A stretch of 64,000 bases of DNA from Istiophorus platypterus (taxonomy: Eukaryota > Chordata > Actinopteri > Istiophoriformes > Istiophoridae). This document shows positions 1 through 13,666 of this stretch, one piece after another. The stretch spans positions 11,543,575 to 11,607,574 of the forward strand of contig CM029122.1 in NCBI GenBank assembly GCA_016859345.1. Direction: 5' to 3'. The position numbers and the translations under genes were made by a program. A model generated the notes under the pieces. The model worked only from the letters and a program-made list of their open reading frames with translations, was not told the DNA's origin and did not search any database. Numbering within the stretch: position 1 is the first letter of the stretch; the number at the start of each line of letters is the position of its first letter.

Positions 1-1106
1 TTCCACTGAGGGCGGCAGAGGATTTAAGGAGAGGTTCAAGGAGGATGGCTGGTCGTCTGAGCCTATTTAATCTGTCATTTCCACAAGGAATTTTGTGAAT
101 TCCATATGGCGATTGGTTGGTTCAAATAACGCAGGAAGTTGATCCCATACACAAAGTGACGTATGAAATGAGGATGGAAAAAAAGAAATTTGAAATTGTT
201 GGAAGAAATTGTTTGCTAAAAAATCCTGAATCGAGTTTGTGAACAGTCGGGGGAGTCAGCAGCTTAACATGCTAACATTTAGCTTGCAACATCATGTGCA
301 TGATAGTGTGCTAACATGCCAAGCTGCTCTGATCATTATTTTCATATCAACAATAGATTTGACGACCATGTCTAATATGAAAGGTGCCGCTCGTAGTGAA
401 AAACCCCAGAGAAAACTGTCACCCAACTCCGCTCTCCCCATCCCCATCAGTGGAGCTGATGCTAAAAGGCTATGGAGAATTTTAGTGTCTTTTGGCTCAT
501 TTTTTTGGTTTTATACTTCTTTTCTGCCTCACCGTTCCCATCAGCCTTCTCTCCGGGAGCATCAGGCAACTGTTTTCACCTAAAAGCTCTGATAAACCTA
601 CTATACACTTCTTGCCCAACATCAAACAACAGAAGAGGTTAGCAACTAGCTGGTGAACAAGAGAGCTAAAAGGACAGTGAAAATTGGATTTGCATTTGCC
701 ACTTGGCTAGAAACATGACTCTAAATGAATGCTAATTGTCTGCTGGGTGTGAAAATTGGCAACTGTGAAGACACTAACAATAACACTTTAGAAAGTGATA
801 TGTCAGTGTTTTTTTTTGCTGCAGGTGTGCAAAAAAATAGATAATACAGTATAATAAAATAAAACAGATAAATTTATGCTAGTTTAAAAACTCGTACGCA
901 AGTAGATATAATTTCTACCAAGTGCACACTTTCCATGTTTCCCTCATAATTGTATTGCCAAATAGTTTAGCCTTTTTTAGGAAACGTCTTTAGAATCAAT
1001 AGCCACATAGTAGAACTTTTCCTGAAAAATCACTGGTAAAATTTCAAAGAAACTAAGGGACACCTGAAGGAAAGCATTACCAATAGAATGTATGATTATA
1101 AATGGA

Positions 1107-1145
<39 letters not shown>
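1107..1145. repeat. AAT trinucleotide repeat
   Basis: About 13 AAT units, uninterrupted. A second, imperfect AAT array lies at about 33,006-33,065. Confidence 0.93.
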
Positions 1146-1146
<1 letters not shown>

Positions 1147-2099
1147 TAATTTATACAAACACATCAAAAGAGCGTTTCAATCACCCTTCAAGTTTTAAAA
1201 ATTAGTTTTGTTGGACTGTGCAATGTTTTCTCGCTGGACAGCGTATGCAAAGAGGTAGTGGTATAACAAAAGGAGAAAGTGGGAGAAGAAAAGAAAAGAA
1301 AGATGGACAGCGAGTGAAGGAGTGGGCTTTGTTATTGTAGAAGGAGAATGGTGACGTGGCGTTAAAATGCTGAATGTTGCGATAAGAAAGGGATCCATAG
1401 TGAGAAGAAGCTTTCAGATATGAGACGCTGTTTACACAAAGGCAGAAGAGGAGGATTTAACACTAACTAAGACGCATGCAAACATGCATGGGCACATACA
1501 CACGCATTTACACAATATGACACTACCTCTCACTGAGGCCCAGCCAGGAAATGAGCCTGAGTGAGTGTGTAGGGAAGATGGAGAGTAAGCGCTAAGATTA
1601 AAAGGCAAGGCGTGAGAGGAGGGGTAGCCTGAAGAGAGGTGGGAGTATGAAAGACAAATCTTCCTAAGAGCGTTTGAGAAGAGCTGTGTGCAAAGCTATC
1701 GTTGACTAAAATCCTTTAGAGCAAAGATTTACTCATCATGCCTAAACACATGAAATATTCCTTCCACCCCCCCCCCCACCCAATTTCAATATCACACTCC
1801 TCTTTCTGTCCCCACATTTCTCGTCTTCATCTTCACGAGCTTCAGACCCACTTTCTCCATCGTTTTATCTGTCACACACACTTTCCTTAGCATTTTCCGC
1901 CTTCCATCTGCTCAATCACATAAATTACAATAGAACACTCTGTTCTCAGGAGGAGAGAAATATACACAGACACCAACTATGTGTGTGTCTGTTTGTGTTC
2001 TCCTTCGCTGCTGTCCTGGAGGTTGTTAGCACATGTGCAGGGTTTTGCTCCGTCTGCCAACATCAGCACAAACACACATCCCAGAGTCATTTCCACTTC

Positions 2100-2163
2100 T
2101 ACACACACAGACACACAGACACACAGACACACAGACACACACACACACAAACACACACACAAA
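2100..2163. repeat. CA/CAGACA microsatellite
   Basis: Alternating ACACAGAC units followed by CA and CAAACA units. Confidence 0.9.
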
Positions 2164-2574
2164 GATGCTGCCATGCAATAACCCGTCTACCTACAGGCAC
2201 ACATGAACGCTCAGAGGCACACAAACACACACTGTGCAATCACTTGCGTTCATGCGCCCTCCCACTTGTGCACTATAAACAACATTTATCAAATATATTA
2301 TAATTTCAATATTACTGGAGGTGCAAGTATTAAAAAATAAGCTCAAGTCCTTTGCTGCACTTAAAAGTCTCTCCACCTCTTTCTTTCTCTCTATACCCCT
2401 TACAGGAGCTCCCACCATCTCGCTTCATCCCTCCCTCCATCCGTCGCTCCAGCCCCAGATGGTAAAGCACTGTGACCAATTAAAGACTTCCCTGAGGATA
2501 GAACCAGTTATAGCCCCAGCCATCTGACCATTTCTCTCTCTCTCTCTCTCTCTATGTGTGTGAGCTTGTGTACA

Positions 2575-2817
2575 CTTGTACTTCTCTCTTTGTGAGAACC
2601 GGTTTGAGTTTTAGACCTTGGGAGTGAGGACATTTTGGCCAGCCTTCAAAACTTTAGAGGGCTTTTTGAGGTTTTAGAGTTCGGGTTAGAGTCAGGTTAG
2701 GGTAAGGGTTAGGGTTAGGGTTGGGATTAGGCATTTAGTTGTGATGGTCGAGGTTGGGTTAACAAGCTGGGGAATGTATTATGTCAATTAATGTCCTCCT
2801 AAAGAGAGAAGTACAAG
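2575..2817. mobile_element. Foldback/MITE-like element with telomere-like core
   Basis: The left end CTTGTACTTCTCTCTTTGTG (2575 on) and the reverse complement of the right end (2796-2817) agree over 22 bases with two mismatches, so these are terminal inverted repeats. The core (about 2690-2735) holds GGGTTAGGGTTAGGG-type repeats. From memory, similar GTACTT-ended, GTTAGGG-cored repeats bordered by TG arrays are common in teleost introns. A TG array directly follows (2821-2847). No coding capacity. Confidence 0.65.
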
Positions 2818-2818
2818 A

Positions 2819-2849
<31 letters not shown>

Positions 2850-5800
2850 TGTGCACATAAATAGTACAAAAACATACTGTGGTTTTCAGTCTACCAAATC
2901 TTGCTTTCTGGCCAGTCCCACATGGCTTTTTCCCTTAAAAGGTTCATTGGAATTTCAGTCCAAAACTACAGTCATAACAAAACCGTTTGTACTGAGCATA
3001 AACACACAACGTCCAGATCTGGAGCATTAGAGCACAGTGCAAGACAAAGGGTTGAGTGGAACAGCATGTGGAGGCTGACCAGAGATGCAAAGTATTAGCA
3101 GATGTGCGTGTGTTGTGTTTGTGTACGAGAAACAGTGCCAGTGAGGGACGGGGGGGGAAAAAAAAAAACAACTAGAGTGCAGCGAAGGGAGGTGGGTAGC
3201 ACTCAGTCACCAGGCACCAGTCCAGCAGGGCAGCAGATGAGGGAGCAACTGTCTGTTGGAGCAGCCAGCACTGAGGGGAATCTGGCATATGCCATCCCCA
3301 CCCCACCCCTCTCGTACACATATACACACACAAACCCATCTCTTTCCCCTCATCCCAAGGTGGCCGCCCTGGCACGGGGACACAGGTGGTAGCATATGTC
3401 TACCGTCTACCCCTCAGTCAACTGAGAGAGAGGGTTTTGGTCATGCCTCTGTTCGTGTGTGTGTGTGTGTGTAGTGTATCTTTACACAAAGTCAAAAGTC
3501 CTTGCTAAAGCTTTTAGGGCTTTGTGAGTGTGCTGTACATTATTAGATTCTGTAATACAGATTTTAGATAGCGGTTTGTACCTGAGATGGAGCTCGAGGG
3601 TCATCAGTTTGCTTGCAGTAGTGCTGCTTCACCAAAATGAGTTTAGCCTCTCAGGGTTCTCCCACTTTTACTTTTCACTTTTACTACAGCAACAACGGCC
3701 TGCGGCTGGCTCTACAGCCCACACTGAAATATCATTACATAAGATGTTTTAACTAATCCCCTGTTTCCCATTGCAAATAATAAGGCTGTGATTAGCATGC
3801 TAATAAGGTGGGTGCGATGCTAATCTTTAAACCGTTATCGGCAGTCCTTCCCGACGGGGCCCATATCAAGAAATGGATGTGGAGGTGGTGACTTCTCTAA
3901 GAGCAGCTCCAAACTGGACCTTAAATGAAGAAAACGATTGCTCCACCTAACAACTGATGTATACCTGCAGAACCTCTGACCGCACCCATGATTGTGGTTG
4001 GGCGGCACGGTGTTCGTTTGAGACAGGTGGGCATGGGTTTCGTACCATTTCAATTTGGCACTAAATGCCGGTGCAGCAGGTAAATTACAAAATAAAATGT
4101 GTACCAGCAGAGTCGCAGACAAATATTTCACCATAGCTTGTTGTGGATAAATCTAAATTAATAAACATACTATTTTGTCCCCGCCAGTGCAAAGAAGCTG
4201 TAAACTCGGTAATATTCGAGTTTACTGCAGCATTTTCTTGACATGCTGCTGATTGATTAGCAGTGCAGTGTTATTTAACACCATACCTGTCTCATATGAT
4301 GTAACAATCAGCATGCTGGCACGGCCAAATCGAGTGCAGCTAACATGTTTGTGATCATAGCCAGATGTGCTGCACAAACAGCTACATCACTGCCACCCAC
4401 TGGCTGCTACTGCAAAATAGACTGGGCTCAATTACTGTACTCTTTAATAATGCCAGTTGTCTAGCTCTCCACACACAGTGTACATCATTGAAAATAATTT
4501 CTGTGCCTGCGGAGATGAGCGCTAATATCTGTGCATGTTTTGGTACATATGAAGGTTTGTGAATGGATCCTGATGCCCGGGCGTGTTTTTTGAGTCCGTG
4601 TCAAAAGGGGTTATCAGATGCATAGCTTGAACCGAAAAAAAAAAACGAAAAACCCTAAACCCCTCCTGCCCCCCTATCGCTCAGATAAGGCTTCAAAGCA
4701 GCTGCCGACATCAAACAATGCAGCACTGGTCTGAGTGTCCTGGACCACACTCTCACAGCCGCATGTGTCCTGGAGGCTATTATGCTGCAAGTTCCACTCT
4801 TTACTAACGCACATTTTAACGACATGAACACAAACGCTCATTAGCACATCCATTCGCATCCATATTCATGCTGAATTCATATTCAAACTGTGGCAGTGCT
4901 CCGTTAATCTCCGAGAGAAGAGGCAGCAGGCCCCTGAGGGTTAGCGCTTAGCTAAGCTAATCAAATCAACTAGAGGAACAATGGCGCATCTTTAGCCCAT
5001 TATATAAACATTAATAAACTTATACGCTCAACAAACACACGCGCTCACACACGCGCGCGCGCGTGCATTTGTTAACATATTAAATCCTTTCTCATTAGCC
5101 TAGTTCAGTGGCGTGGGCAACAAGCTAAATGCAGAGCATTTCTGACATGATTTATATTTTCATAAGTGTAACAGCCAAAATTTGCAAAGCTGCGTATGCT
5201 TAAAAGAGTGTCTGTAGGCTACGAGAGCATTTCGATTCATGTTTAATAGCAACCGCTTGTTAATTTGCCTACCATACTCCTCAGCAGCAATATTTGGCAC
5301 AAGAGTCAAGGCTAAAAACACAAGCCCACCTCATCTGGAGGTCTGGATCCGTTGGCGTCCTCGTATCCAAGACATGTCCCACTGTGTTGCCATTGTTCTC
5401 AGGCCTGCGATTAATGTGTCTAATGCTGATTAAATTCTAGCGGATCCCAGCTATCTACAAAAAAAATCTTTTTTTTTTTTTAGGGTGTCTCTGAACTGGG
5501 AAATACAGGAAAAACTAAACATTATGCTACTGTTTTTGAACAAGGTTGCTCATTAATTGGTGGAGCTTCATGCTGCTGTCAGCGTTGGCATTCTCTCGCT
5601 ACTTGTTTCATTTGTCTGTTTGGAGGAACCGCGTTTGGATCAGATCTAGTTTTCCTCAGGTCTGTTTAGATCGTGTCTTGTGTCTCTGTGATCGCGCTCA
5701 GATCCCCCCTTTGTTTATTTAAAATGGATTCGTGGATGTCAGATATTCAGCAGATAAAACCTCAGTACTGTGAAGACCTGTATTCTTATCACTGTGGTCC

Positions 5801-6730
5801 TCGTTGACTTTGGTAATGTGCACAGCTATTTTTTCCAACATCCAAATTATCTTCTATCTGAATGTGCCTATTTAGTGTTTCCAAGTCACTGCAACTGACA
5901 GGCAGTTGGCAAACCCTAAGAGCCAGAACAGAGTATCAAGAGTATCTGGTTTCAAAATGTAGTTGCCACTCCAAAACAATTCCCTTTTAATTAAACTGCA
6001 GTTTTGAGTACAGCCTTTATGAGGCCCCGGGATTGGTGTAACAATTTCAAACTTGGAATACCCTTTATTTTTCCCACCCACCCACTGCTCTAGGCACTAA
6101 AAGTAAAGCGAGGATGCTTTAAATAATAAGTAAGTAATGCCATTAATAGTTTCACATTAAGTGCAGTATACAGAGGAAAAAAAGATCAACAAATCATTAT
6201 TTGTTTTGACAGCTCATGATAGATAATAATCTAAAAACCTGACATGCTTGCAAACTTTTGCACATTTCTGCACGTACGGTAAAGTACAGCTCGCCCTGCA
6301 GAGAACCAAGGTGACTGGTACGCCCTGTTCAGCAGCTCTGTTTTATTCACAGTGCAACAATGTTCTATTCAGCAGATGTATTGTCTACTACAGTGATCTG
6401 CTGGGTTGTTAAAGCCCTCTTCAGCGATGTTCAGTAGAAAGCACGTGTTCCGTTGGGAGCACTACAGCACCGTCCCTCTCAGACTCAATTATGGGTGCGA
6501 CATCTGTCCTGACTGACAGCTCGCTACGGTCTGTGACTGTGACTGAGTCTGTGTTTCTTGTGTGTGTATACGCGTGCATCTGTGGCGGGTCCAAGTGGCA
6601 ATAATGCTATCAAGCAGAAAGCCTTGTCCACTAAAGTAGATGAGATGTGCAAGAAAATGGCAAGCCAGACATAGTGATAAAATCTCTCTCCATTTGGAGT
6701 CCTGCCTGGTTCTCAGCTTAGAGCCAGGAT

Positions 6731-6741
6731 GTGCGCACGCG

Positions 6742-6795
<54 letters not shown>
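6731..6795. repeat. CG/CA microsatellite
   Basis: GCGCACGCGCACGCGCGC leads into about 23 CA units. The alternating purine-pyrimidine GC part could adopt Z-DNA. Confidence 0.93.
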
Positions 6796-6796
<1 letters not shown>

Positions 6797-9700
6797 GCAC
6801 CAAAGGCAGAGAAGGGAATGTAATTGTAAATGAAACTGAGAGGTGATGGGGAGGCTAGTGAGAGGGGGAGCAGAAAAAGAAGTGTCACTGCAAGGAGAGA
6901 CGAGGGAGATGAAATGCTCTAGTCACACACAGCCCTCTGTTCCCAATCAATACCAAAAGACAGAGATACAACTTCCCTTGTCTATTTATCTACACTGTCT
7001 CCCCTCGACACAGCTTTTCCTCCCTTACATCTTAGTATATCCCATTTTGTCTACACCATTCGATTGTTTTTCTCTAAAAGATTCCAATCTCCAGCTTTTG
7101 TCTTCCCAATTCCCTCCCCTGTCATTATTCCATCACTACTTCCCCCCTACAATCTTATGCCACTTGCCTCGATCACTGTTGTTCCTTTCTCCTGGGACGA
7201 AGCTCAACCAATAGCCGTATTGACAAAGCTATATGCCTGCATGACCAACACCAGCTGGGGGGCCGAGGTGGGGACCAGACTAAATCGAATCAGGAGCTCT
7301 GGATTGACGTGGAGAGAACTTGGAGAACGGGGGAATGTGGAAGCGGGGTCTCGGTGTCACCCAGTGTAAAAAATAGAATATGAGATGACATCTCCCCCAT
7401 CGGTCTATCTCATTAAGTGAAGTAGAAGAGTGAATCTTGGCAGTTCTGGCTCCCTTGTGAAAAGAAATTCAGGGGAGACATACAAAGCCGGCACACACAC
7501 TCACTCACAATGCTGAGCTCAGCAGTAGCATGATTCAGCCACTTTTCCTCAGTATGTATGTTTAACAGTGCACAGCCTCAGCTAAGCTAAGAAAAATCAA
7601 CACCACTGTTCTTTGCCCTTTCCACAAACAGTCATGTTTGAAGGTTGCACATGACAAAAAACAAACACACAAAACAAAAAAAGATAACTGCGTTTTGACC
7701 TTGGGTAGGCACTACTTCACAGTTTACTGGTTTACTGCTGGGAAACAGTTTCTCTCCACTGAAAACAGAGGAAAAAAGGTAGGCCCTAAGGACAAAGAAA
7801 ATGAAAAGTGTGGTTGGAGTATTTTGCTACAATCACAAATGTAGTATATTACCATGGCTGGTTCTGAAAATAGTCTCCCCGACAGTTTTCCTCGTCCTTA
7901 ACTGAAACTCCTGGGTCTCCCCTCTTACTTTTTCCTTCTTTCTCTCCCTTTCCCAGCTTCCTCAGTTTGTGCTTGCTAATTGCGTTCGGAACTTGTACGG
8001 CGGTTAGTAAATGCATTAACCTTAGGAGTCACATCAGGCAGAGACTATTTAAAGTGCACCCCTATAGTTCCAGTTGTATTGTGGGTAATGCCTCGGAGAG
8101 GTGTAACCAATCACATTGGAGTGGAGAGGAAGAGCTCATCATTTATTGGTCACACACTCTATTCAGCATCAGCCCGCTATCCATTTCCAATACTGCCACT
8201 TTTGTGCCATTCCTCTCTTTTCCAATTTCCTCATCTCTGCCTTTTTTGTGCCATCGATCTCACTTTCTTCTCTTCAAAACCACTCACTACCAAACCTAAA
8301 TTTTTTTCTGGTCACACATCTGAAGATGGACGTGTTCTTCCTTTCTCTTGTCCAGCGGCAGTGAATAACAGAAAGAGGCAGCTATGCTTCTTTTTGAGAA
8401 TGTATGAAGGCTCCAGGTCTCCAGCTTTAATACCACATTACTACAGGACTGGGAATCGATGACAACTGCCAAATGCGGGGGCTAGAATCTGTATATCTGC
8501 CAGCACGGTGACTCCTATGGTGCTTTCTATAACAGTGACGCTATACTGTGTGGCAGCCTCATAAGTAAGAGCAGTGTGGTATTTGTCTTGTTGTTCTGCT
8601 TGCTGTTGGACTTGCTCACACACAGGCTGGTGCGTAGGATAAGGACAACCATAATGGCCATGTCAGGCTGTTGTCCTTTTCTTCTGGTGTCTGATGTGTA
8701 GGAGGAAATCCAAACACACACAAGGAAACACACACTCAAATGCAAAAGACTAAGCTTAAGCAATCTCCAAGATCAGAAAATTGCGGATGAAATTACAGAT
8801 CACCTTTGAACTTAAAGTGCTTCACAACACCCAGGTTGAATGCATGCCTCGTGTAACACTTATCCGCAGACAGTGCAGCACAAACAAAAACAACGACGAC
8901 TTCTGTAAAAAGACGCATCATCTAAGAGTGTGAGAAATAAGGTCTGGCACTGAAACGGTGCGGCGCTGATGCATTTGTGTGACGCATTTCTTCGTTATAT
9001 ATTCCTTCATTATAACAAACACTGCAAGTTTGGCTTAGACCTCTCTACCTGTCAGTCGAGTAAATCAGCGTAAAAATGACACCATATCAATTAGCATGAG
9101 TAGTAAAGTTCACCTGACCTGCAGTTACTCTGTAGATATCCAACAGATATCTAAACAGACAATACTTGTTAGCAGTATCAATTTACTGCTGGAGTTTCTG
9201 CTAAAAGTAAAAACGTATTTCAATTTTTGGGGCAACAGAAACAAGCTATAAAACCCTGACATATTATAACCTTTCAAAGTTGATGTGGCTCACATTTTAG
9301 CTTACACTATGGACCACCTTCCTTTTAACTCTGTTTTTGGTCTCCGCCAACTCCTGGAGTTAATATGTCTTAAGCAGTTTAGAGCTTCAGTATGTTCAAC
9401 AGCTAATTTCTAACTGTCTGTCTGCTGTTTTGTGCTGGGCAGGTAACTAACAGTGGGTTATTAGAGCTTTTTCACTGAATGATTTGGACGATTATTCTCT
9501 GGGGTTTTCGCTATAAGATTTAACATAAATGGAGATTTATCCTTAATATAAAGTAAGTAGCTGTAATTGCTGTATTAAGCATGTAGGCCAATATTTCATT
9601 AACAATTGAGATCTCTGGTTTGTTCTTATTAACCATCCTGCCTTCCCATTCGAAATCCTAGGAGGAAAATAAACAAAATGTCCAATCTAACCTTTCTCTG

Positions 9701-11450
9701 TATTACAGAATAAAGATATTTCTAATTATCTGCGACTCTCCAAGATTTAATAGACAGACTAGCCAATTATTCTTTACAAATGTGTAATATTATCACACTA
9801 CCTAAGGCAGTATCGGCACCTGGGGGCATAACAGGGCTACATTTTCATTTGTTTCAAAGGTAAGTTGAGTATCAGAGGGCACAGAAGGGCAGATTTTCTG
9901 ACTGTTTACTCCCTTGAGAAAAAAAAAAAAATGCATCTCAGTCATACAAAGAGAAGTAGAGATCATTTTCAAGGCACACAGGTGTGTGGTTGATGGTACA
10001 GTGCAAGGAGGTGGAGTCTCTGATACTATTCTCTTCCCGAGAGACATGGATACACAAGACATGAAAACACTGCGTCACAGTATCAGGGAGTATGGTGTCC
10101 AGGTGCACCGCTCAAACGTTTTCCTCCTCCAGCAGCAGGTATGAAGTTCCATGTTAATACCCTCACCTGCTCTTCATTCAGAAAGGTGACAGCGAGTGAA
10201 ACGCATCCCAGTGAGTAAGCCTTAATGCAGCACTCAGGGCACAGATTGCCGTGTGGCCTTCTACCCCAATTAACAATCAACCCAACCATCCCAGTGCCAG
10301 ACACACACCCTCACACAGGAACATCCCGTCTGTCTGCCCTTCTATTTCACATCCTTCCTTCGTATTTCCTCCATAATACCCTCCTTCTTGTAGTCATCCT
10401 ATCATCCCTTGAAACATGTTTCCTCAAGGGCAGCATCTCCAAAGGCCTTTTTTTTTATACAACAGAGTGAGAGCAAATTAAAGAAAGAGGCCAGAGCTAA
10501 TGAATGGAGACAGACAGATGACAGTGTCAAAGACAAGAGAATGAGGAAGAGAATTTAGTGGTGGTGGTGGTGGTGGTGATGGGGGAGGGGGGTGTGAGGT
10601 ATTGTTTTCCCTCAACGGTCCATGGAGGCGTGCAGCTGCCAGGGGATCACAGAGGGACTCAAGAGGCACAGCAGAGAAGACAGGAGGGACCCTGCTGTGT
10701 ACCCTGGACCTCTGAAACTGGGTTAAGAGGTTAGAGACACAGAAGGAGGCTCAGATAAAAAAGTCCCCCAACACCTCTGCTTGCATACTCTTGTCTAGCT
10801 CCCTCTCACACTCAGATCTATAAATACTGTGTGCTATCAGCGGTGTGCCCTGCGCCTGAGCCCTGCCCCACATGCAGATCATACTGCTCATATTAGAAAA
10901 TTAAACTGCTTAGGCCCAAATAACAACACTTACTCAATTAAAAAACCTAGCCTATTGATCCGCTAAGCACACAATCGCTTTTGTTTCCACAAGCGTTGAT
11001 CACTGTGGCCTGACCTGATGGTGACCAAAAGGAAAGCATGTATGTGTTGATATTTCTCAGTTCCCAGTGCCAAATACTGAGGGACTCGGATACACTGAAA
11101 CATAAATAAGTGCACCTCAAATATTCAGCCAATAAGCGCTTGGCTTACACTTCGACCCCGGGAGCAAGGTCAGCCCCGCCAGGGGGATAAAGGCATGAAG
11201 TTATGAAGGGAATGGAATCCCCAACTACGGCAGCTGTGTCCTTAGTGCTGTGGGGTGGTTGGGTGGATCTGTATATGTCTCTTGGAGAGTGAAAGAGCGA
11301 GAGAGATAAGGAAGGAGTAGAAGAGAGAAACTGATGCTACTGTCTGAAACATTCGCACATCAGGGCGACACACTGGGTGTGTTATTGAAATAGCTAAGGT
11401 CAAGAAAAGGTGTGGGAAGGAGGTACATGAGTGGGTGTGTGGGTGCATGA

Positions 11451-11465
11451 GTGAGAGAGACAGAG

Positions 11466-11496
<31 letters not shown>

Positions 11497-11945
11497 GCGA
11501 GCAAATGAGAGAGAGACAGACAGAGACAGTGAAAGAGAAAGAGAGAGAGAGGCAGAGAGACAGACAGAGAAAGAGAGATAGCGAATGAGAGAGAGAGAGA
11601 GACAGAGACAAAGAGAGAGCAAATGAGAAAGAGAGAGAGAGAAAGAGAGAGTGAGTGAATGAGAGAAAGACAGAGAAAGAGAAAGACAGAGAAAGAGAGA
11701 GACAGAGCGAGCGAGAGAGAGAGAGAGAGGATGAGAGAGAGAGGCAGAGAAACAGAGAGAAAGAGAGAGAGCAAATGAGAGAGAGACAGACAGAGACAGA
11801 GAGAGAGTGGATGAGAAAGAGACAGAGACAGAGAGAGAGAGAGCGAGTGAATGAGAGAGAGAGACAGAGACAGAGAGAAAGAGAGAGAGAGAATGAGCGA
11901 GAGACCGAGACAGAGAGACAGAGACAGAGAGAGGCAGAGAGACAG
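11451..11945. repeat. GA-rich polypurine tract, about 0.5 kb
   Basis: The plus strand is almost entirely A and G for nearly 500 bases (GAGAGAGACAGAGA units with GCGAGTGAATGAGAGA variants), with only scattered C and T. The opposite strand yields serine/leucine-rich open frames that are artefacts of the repeat. Confidence 0.95.
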
Positions 11946-13285
11946 CTCCGTTTTCCCCCCTCAGAACAGGTGTGACTCTAAAGTCCAACACTTCCTCTCG
12001 CACTCCTTCCTAAGCGAGCACAGATCATGGCTGGTTGTTGGAAGAGATCTGGTTATTAATTTTTTAAACCTGTGATCAGCCTGGCTGACCTGATTTGGTT
12101 TTTAAAAATCATGTTTTGCTTTTATTTTGAATAGCAAACCACTAACAACTAGACAACACATTCAAGTTCGCAGCACACATATTGTAGGGAGGGTAGATGC
12201 CTGAGGGCAACTGTTAAAATTTTATTGTATATGTATTTTTAAAATGCATCAGTAAGGCACAGTGAATGAAGTCAGATCCTGCATTTTTATGTAATCATGA
12301 GACCCTGTTTTGATACCATGCTAATCTAATTGATATTTTGCCTAAATACCTAAATAAATTTATGTATAATAGAATTACCACAAACTAAGTGACACACAGC
12401 GAACTTGGGGCAGGATAAAATTCCAGAACAGCTGGTTGTTTTTCGGGACCTTTTGGAAAATAATGAAACTGCCTTGTGTAGTCTACCGTGTGCACTGTAT
12501 CTGATGGGGAGTCGTAGGAAACAGGATACAGGATAAAAACAGTACAATATGCACATAGTGTTACAAACTAGGGAAATCAGGAGGGGCTCACAGCTCAACT
12601 TTGCCCTGAGTCCCCTGGCCGTGAAAATAAAGCAACACTCAACGCTGCACAATTCAATATGTGAAGTAGTATAATCACAATGACACTTAAAAAAGAGGGT
12701 GTAATTTGATTAGCCTTACATTAGCACTTTGAGTTATATCTGTTTTTTAAAAGATGCTAATGCAATAAACTTGCCTTGCCAAGACTGGATGCCAATTCAA
12801 TATATAAAATTCCGACCATGTTTGCGTATGTGTATCACATCACCTGCATACCTACGCAGGGTATGTGTGTCCTCACATTTTCTAGTAGGGAACGGGATAA
12901 AAACAAGATGGGGATCCTCTAATCTAAACATTGCTCCAAAGCACCACTAGTAGTCAAAAACTCCACAGGGTACCTCTCAAGAACAGCCAGCGGGATCTGG
13001 ATTATTACTTAGGAGGACGGTATTCATTTAAGTTATGAAACAATAAATAGGCAAAAAAAAAAAAAAAGATATATATATACCCAAAGGATGTTTTTTGGTA
13101 GTTGGAGACGTATTAGCTATTCAAAGGGTTTATTGGTGGCTAAATCACTGTTGAATTCATCTATACAGAAAACTTTGAGGTTGGATTCATGTTTGACAAC
13201 TAAAAGCGCTGACATGGGTGGTTTATCTGCATATGCTAGTGGTTTATCTGTACTTGTGACTATGTGTGCATGCTTAGAGACTCAC

Positions 13286-13666
13286 CAGTGAGGTTGGTGC
13301 GTGCACTGTAGAATCCAAGGTACCGGCCATCTGTGTTGGGCGTGTAACACTCAAACAGACCCTGGTCCTTGGCCTGGACTTTGGTGATGTGAAGCACAGC
13401 TGAGTCGCGGCTCAGCCTCTCCACGAAGATCTCTTTGCTATTCACCCTTTGGGCATACACGGCGTAGGCATAGTTTGGCTGAGCTGTGCTCACAATGCGG
13501 ATCTCCCGGTCCGGTGCTGATGGCAGGTACATGGACCACTCAAAGTCCTGCTCCACTCCCTCTTTGTAGCCCGTCACGTTGCACCAGATGGTCACGTGGG
13601 ACCCTTCGGTCCGTATCAGCGGCCCACTCTGCACCGTTACCACTCTCTGAGCCTCGGCAACACCGG
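13286..13666 (-). CDS. igsf3: igsf3 exon: first V-type Ig domain
   Basis: This 381-nt exon (127 codons, phase 1 at both ends) is a symmetric module typical of Ig-domain exons. On the minus strand the acceptor is a pyrimidine-rich stretch ending CTGTAG, and the donor is CACTG|GTGAGT. The B-strand cysteine is in TIWCNV, the core tryptophan in FEWSMY and the F-strand cysteine in LFECYTP. The exon ends at SARTNLTG; the next, EWI-bearing exon is outside the window. Confidence 0.93.

Larger units (their letters stand above)
1..13285. other. Presumed igsf3 intron (after the domain-1 exon)
   Basis: No exon-like Ig segment was found on either strand. The stretch contains an AAT repeat (1107-1145), CA/TG arrays (about 2100-2163, 2821-2847, 6731-6795), an inverted-repeat element (2575-2817), a long GA-rich tract (about 11,451-11,945) and otherwise unremarkable AT-rich sequence. 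Assignment as intron rests on igsf3 continuing past the left edge. Confidence 0.55.

Noticed and set aside
2690..2735. Interstitial telomere array
   Set aside because: Only a few imperfect GGGTTAG units, explained by the core of the inverted-repeat element around it.
7980..8462. 160-codon open frame on the plus strand
   Set aside because: Composition and overlapping frames look random; no domain, signal or splice context recognised.
11242..12003. 253-codon serine/leucine-rich open frame on the minus strand
   Set aside because: It is the translation of the GA/CT repeat tract, open in several frames at once, with no non-repetitive domain.
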